Positions 60,616 to 64,000 of a stretch of DNA of 64,000 nucleotides are shown here, piece after piece. The translations under genes and the position numbers were made by a program. The DNA comes from Dehalobacterium formicoaceticum (lineage in GTDB: Bacteria; Bacillota; Dehalobacteriia; Dehalobacteriales; Dehalobacteriaceae), in NCBI RefSeq assembly GCF_002224645.1, contig NZ_CP022121.1, positions 3,192,501 to 3,256,500 of the forward strand, in the 5' to 3' direction. The notes beneath the pieces were generated by a model. That model saw nothing but the letters and a program-made list of their open reading frames with translations. It searched no databases and was not told where the DNA came from. Every line of letters begins with the position of its first letter. Position 1 is the stretch's first letter.

Positions 60616-61923
60616 CTACTTAAATACTGTTTGGTCGTTCACTGGTATTGTCAGTGCATCCAGAGCCTGGTCCACCAGTTTCCTGCGCAGGGATTTTTCG
60701 TCTTCCTTGGTTAACTGGGGATTACCCAAGGGGTAGGGAATGGCCACAGTGGGTACAATGCGGTTCGCCCCGACTGTCAGGGAAATGGGTACCACGGTAC
60801 ACATATGGACCACCGGCAGGCCTGTACTTTCAATTTCTTTCACCATCGTTGCGCCGCAACGGGTACAGGTGCCTCAGGTGGAAGTAAGAATCACGCCGTC
60901 CACACCGGCGTCCAGCAAATCCCGGGCAATTTCGGCTGCGAATTTCTTGGAATTGGCCACGGAGGTCCCGTTACCAACTGTGCTGTAATAATATTCATGA
61001 AGTTTGCCGATCTTCCCCTCGGCTTCAATTTCCTTCAGCACATCCACGGGCATGACCCGATCCCCATCCTGATTGGCATAAACAGGATCATAGCCCCCAT
61101 GAGCCGTTTCACTGTTAGCCTCAGTCAGATCATTCAGTTCTGCCAGGCTGTATTTCCCGTATTTGGATGCACTGGAGGACTCAATCCGGTCCGGATTGCC
61201 TTTGGGCACAATACCACCGGTGGTAACCAAAGCGATGGTTGCCTGGGAAAGGTCTTTAATTGGGGCTCCGGGAGGAACCCGGTCAAACACCGGCATGGGA
61301 TATTCGGTTTCAAAGCTCGCACCTTTCAGCTTCTTGACCAGCATCTCGACGGCTCTTTTCGCGCCCCGGTCTTCGGCGAAAAGGTTCACCCTGATCCCTC
61401 GGGGCAGATAGCCTTCTTCTGCCGGACTGCCGACAGCCTCCCCTTGGCCTAGTTTTAATGCCAGCTTAGCCATAGGTGCCACCGCTTTTCTCATACCTGC
61501 CGCCGAATTTCCTGTTTCAATAATATAGGCATACTTTTTATAGAGATCTACCCCCGGATTTTCCGGATACATGCCGGAGACCACCGGAACATTCAGCTCC
61601 TCCGTAACTGCTTTGGCAACCGCCCCGCAGGCAACTCCATAGCGTCCTGCATTAAAGGCCGGGCCGGCAATGACCACATCAGGATGATATTCTCTGATCA
61701 TGGCAATGATCTCTTTACTGACCTGCTCGATGTTCTCATTAAAATATGAATCGCCGCAAATCATGGTGGCGACAATCTCCCCTTCTTCTCCCATGGCGGC
61801 GTTCAAAGCCATCCCTGGCCCCAGGACACCTGCCCGAAGCTCCGGAGGAACATCGGCTTTTTCTTCACCGCCGATTTGTCCGAAGAATTGGTTCAGATAA
61901 TGGACAACCTTAATTTTGCTCAC
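60616..61923 (-). CDS. grdB: Glycine reductase component B subunit, selenoprotein
   Basis: The 435-residue protein is GrdB (or the paralogous GrdF/GrdH), the substrate-binding subunit of glycine/sarcosine/betaine reductase, which makes acetyl-phosphate on the GrdA-GrdC complex. An in-frame UGA at 60874-60876 is codon 350 in the context LTST-Sec-GTCTRCG, so it is read as selenocysteine; reading continues to the TAG at 60616. The N-terminal MSKIKVVHYLNQFFGQIGGE and GPAFNAGRYGVACGAVA are typical. I chose the GTG at 61923, eight bases after GAGGGGG. It follows grdE by 38 bases. A stop-only reading gives two fragments of 349 and 76 residues. Confidence 0.92.
60841..60873 (-). promoter_or_regulatory. 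Bacterial SECIS hairpin
   Basis: Directly downstream of the UGA on the minus strand, CGTTGC pairs with GCAACG around the loop GGC. An outer CACC/GGTG stem lies beyond a small internal loop. The spacing is right for SelB-guided selenocysteine insertion. Confidence 0.8.
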
Positions 61924-61961
61924 GCTTTTTCCCCCTCTCAATGGTGGATAAGTGATATTGA

Positions 61962-63251
61962 TTAATATCCCCGGGCGGTCAGATTACCAAAGCCCAATTC
62001 ATTAGTGGCTCCCGTAATCACTTGGATTTCCGCCGTGATGCTCCCATCTGTCCCCAAGCTTCCCGCTGAACCACCGGCGATCATATCTGCCGCTTCCGGA
62101 TAGCCAATGACTTTTTCCATGGGAGGCAGGGTCACCACCTGATTCGCATTGCCTGCAGTTACAACAGCATTGCCCAGGGGCGTGGAATCAGCCAGAGACT
62201 GGGATGCCCCATCCTGTCCGGCATATTCATCACATATTAAAACCGTTTTGATGCCCTTGTTTTCCAATTTAGTGCAGTTCATCACCAAGTCCGCATCGGG
62301 ATTTCCGAAACCTTCTTCTGAAACAATGGCTGCGTCGGCACCCAAAAATTCCACCAGTTTGGCTGTATAACAGGAAGAACGTTCTTTATCCGCCAAGGTT
62401 ACATTCTCATTGGTCAGGACAACCCCGATAAAATTAATATCTTTACCATGGCGTTCATAAAGTTCATGGATTACAGGGCTGTTTTGATGCACATAGGTAG
62501 GATTTTTGTCACAGGCAGAGACACAGTTCCCACTGGCAATGGCTCCGTCCATCACCTCGGTGGGATAAATCAAGGTGGGCAGGATTTTCTTGACATCTTC
62601 CCCGTAAAGGTAAGTATCATGGAGCAAGCCCTGACTTTGCAGCATATAAACATAAACCACCTTGGGGAGATCAGGATACTCCTGCACTTGCTCCACCAGG
62701 GGTTTGGTTTCGTATGCTTTCACTTCGTCCGGCTCGATGTTTCGACCCGCCTCTCCCAAATAGGCGGCAGCTCTAAATCCGGCCATTCTTACCACCAATT
62801 CATGTTCATGCTGGTTCAAGCCTGCTTCAGGCTCTACCTTCAGCACAATGTTTTGGGTGACGGAAAAGGGGGTATATTTGGCTCCGATCCCGGACATATC
62901 AATAATTCCCTCCTGAAAACCAACAATTCTGCCCGTGGTAACGACAGCAGCCCCTTTCAGCACATGGGTTCTTCCCTCCCCGACTGTGTCTACGGAACTG
63001 ATAAATCCCGGCAAAATGCCCCCGCTGCCGGATACCTTTACTCTGGGCTCGATGACATCCTTCACCGGGATAATCCTGGTTTTGTCTCCCGGTTTAGCCA
63101 GATCAATCACTAACGAAACAATCCGTTCATCATCACCGGCAGCAGCCTTTGCCAGTTGATCCCGGTCGATAAAAAGAGTCTGATTGACAACTTCAGTTTT
63201 ACTGCCGAATTGTACATCCCTAATGAAAATGTTCCCCAATTCTAAGCGCAC
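61962..63251 (-). CDS. grdE: Glycine reductase component B proprotein, pyruvoyl-forming
   Basis: The 429-residue proprotein is cut between Asn and Cys of SGNCVSACDKN (about residues 242/243). This produces the pyruvoyl group that binds the amino group of the substrate as a Schiff base; the two chains form protein B with GrdB. The N-terminus RLELGNIFIRDVQFG is characteristic. I chose the GTG at 63251, eight bases after AGGAGG; an earlier GTG is adjacent to it. It could be GrdG or GrdI (sarcosine, betaine), but the glycine riboswitch points to glycine. Confidence 0.9.
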   Translation of the reverse strand: MRLELGNIFIRDVQFGSKTEVVNQTLFIDRDQLAKAAAGDDERIVSLVIDLAKPGDKTRIIPVKDVIEPRVKVSGSGGILPGFISSVDTVGEGRTHVLKGAAVVTTGRIVGFQEGIIDMSGIGAKYTPFSVTQNIVLKVEPEAGLNQHEHELVVRMAGFRAAAYLGEAGRNIEPDEVKAYETKPLVEQVQEYPDLPKVVYVYMLQSQGLLHDTYLYGEDVKKILPTLIYPTEVMDGAIASGNCVSACDKNPTYVHQNSPVIHELYERHGKDINFIGVVLTNENVTLADKERSSCYTAKLVEFLGADAAIVSEEGFGNPDADLVMNCTKLENKGIKTVLICDEYAGQDGASQSLADSTPLGNAVVTAGNANQVVTLPPMEKVIGYPEAADMIAGGSAGSLGTDGSITAEIQVITGATNELGFGNLTARGY

Positions 63252-63370
63252 AACCTTCACCTCCTATGAAATATTCCTGCAAATTTTTCTTAATCTTCTC
63301 TTTTTAATTCGTTTTAAATTCGCTTTAAGGTTGTATTTAAAACGAAACCATCTTTTTAAAATTTTCGTCA

Positions 63371-63757
63371 TCATTTTTCAAAATAGATCGTGTTTGGCAG
63401 AGCGTCAATCGCTGACTGCAACAGGTTTAAATCAATCATGGCAAAATCTTCGATAACCGAATTGTTCCAAGACCTTGCCAAAACCGGCATTTTGTTTAGT
63501 ATTTCCATTGCGGACTCAATCATGCTTAAGGATTGGTAATCAAGGGTTCCCCTTTCCTGGGTCAGGATCAGAGATTTAAAAGGGGTTTCATTTGGTTTGA
63601 TGCTTCCTGCCAAGGGATGATTCAAGAGCTTGCTGCCCTGGTGAATGAAGTTCCTTGCATCCACGAAAACCTCCTGTAAAGACCCCTTTACTTGGCGCGC
63701 CTGCCGGTAAGATTGCCATACCGCAGGATTATTGCTGATAATAAAGGCTTTCTCCAT
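63371..63757 (-). CDS. grdX: GrdX family protein
   Basis: The 128-residue GrdX family protein (MEKAFIISNNPAVWQSYRQA) is the usual first gene of glycine reductase operons; its function is unknown. It has VDARNFIHQGSKLLNHPLAG and FKSLILTQERGTLDYQSLSM. The ATG at 63757 lies a few bases after AGGTG. It is preceded by the tandem glycine riboswitch and followed by grdE after a 119-base gap with no gene. Confidence 0.85.
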   Translation of the reverse strand: MEKAFIISNNPAVWQSYRQARQVKGSLQEVFVDARNFIHQGSKLLNHPLAGSIKPNETPFKSLILTQERGTLDYQSLSMIESAMEILNKMPVLARSWNNSVIEDFAMIDLNLLQSAIDALPNTIYFEK

Positions 63758-63838
63758 TTTTATCACCTGAAATCAAATTTAATAATCAAATTTAATCATC
63801 GTAAAATTAGGTAAAAATTTAATAAAAAAATTTAAAAA

Positions 63839-63883
63839 TAAAAAGACACAGCAAAGAAAATATTGCCGTGCCTCTGTCTTTTT
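63839..63883 (-). terminator. Riboswitch expression platform (terminator)
   Basis: On the minus strand AAAAAGACAG...GGCAA pairs with TTTGC..TGTGTCTTTTT. The 5' arm overlaps the P1 strand of the second aptamer, so glycine binding should prevent the terminator and switch the grd operon on. Confidence 0.75.
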
Positions 63884-64000
63884 ACCTGAGAGATTAGCTG
63901 TAGACCAACCAGTTTGCTCCGTCGGTGTCTTTTGACTTTCCAGAGTTGAGTCCTGACGCGGTCCTTTTACCTGAAAGTTTCACTTTCAATTTGCTAAAAT
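63870..64000 (-). promoter_or_regulatory. Tandem glycine riboswitch (5' end cut by window)
   Basis: The second aptamer shows CTCTGGAAAG, GACACCGACGGAGCAAACTG and TCTCTCAGGTAAAAAGACAG on the minus strand, the glycine-riboswitch hallmarks. The end of the first aptamer (TTTCAGGTAAAAGGACCGCG) lies at about 63955-63985. The rest of it is beyond the window edge. It controls grdX-grdE-grdB. Confidence 0.9.

Overview
The window looks like a chromosomal segment of an anaerobic Gram-positive bacterium of the class Clostridia, possibly Peptococcaceae-like. The evidence is strong AGGAGG ribosome sites, frequent TTG/GTG starts, and a glycine-reductase (grd) locus with an in-frame UGA selenocysteine codon under a glycine riboswitch. 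Most of the window, from about 9.1 kb to 59.1 kb, is an integrative and conjugative element (ICE) of the Tn1549/CTn type. Its right end lies in the 3' half of a tRNA-Leu gene.

Left flank (1-9.0 kb): a 5'-truncated unknown gene, an AI-2E-family permease and an Lgt-like protein on the + strand. A minus-strand group follows: tetR, phasin-like, ABC1/UbiB kinase, HD protein, YidC, a second TetR and an Mbeg1-like hydrolase. The first tetR has a promoter with an overlapping palindromic operator. No left attachment site was found, so it is unclear whether this part is chromosome or cargo.

ICE conjugation module (9.1-25.4 kb, mostly minus strand, GC-rich): RadC-like protein, M23 peptidase, VirB4, PrgI, VirB6-like channel, Maff2-like protein, VirD4 coupling protein, ArdC-like protein, PcfB, MOB-P relaxase, MobC, and a three-hairpin candidate oriT. 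Several very small genes lie between these.

Cargo and maintenance (25.5-39.4 kb): an AT-rich single-gene TIR / P-loop / TPR protein that looks like an NAD-targeting immune sensor, a RelE/Phd toxin-antitoxin pair, a Toprim primase-like protein, and a 2501-residue ArdC-like / N6-methylase / SNF2-helicase fusion.

Pilus module (39.3-51.4 kb): a complete monoderm Tad/Flp pilus operon on the element. It holds a prepilin peptidase, a 1037-residue CARDB-repeat secreted protein, TadE-like and DUF4320-like pseudopilins, two tandem Flp pilins, TadC, TadB, TadA/CpaF, TadZ/CpaE and CpaB/SAF, and lies directly downstream of parAB. I consider this ICE-borne pilus plus CARDB protein the best candidate for an under-described system here. 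An IS3-family (IS150-like) element interrupts a hairpin just upstream of parA.

Right end (53.4-59.1 kb): an AT-rich type III restriction-modification locus with an intact mod gene and a res gene broken by a one-base slip in a homopolymer. An XRE regulator, an excisionase-like HTH protein, three ATATCCCTCC repeats and the tRNA-Leu 3' fragment follow. No integrase gene is visible in the window.

Right flank (59.1-64 kb): a uracil-DNA-glycosylase-like gene and a REP-associated Y1 transposase (RAYT) with three copies of a 21-bp repeat. The compact operon tandem glycine riboswitch - grdX - grdE - grdB (Sec at codon 350) follows. No grdA, grdC, grdD, trxA or trxB gene is present in the window.
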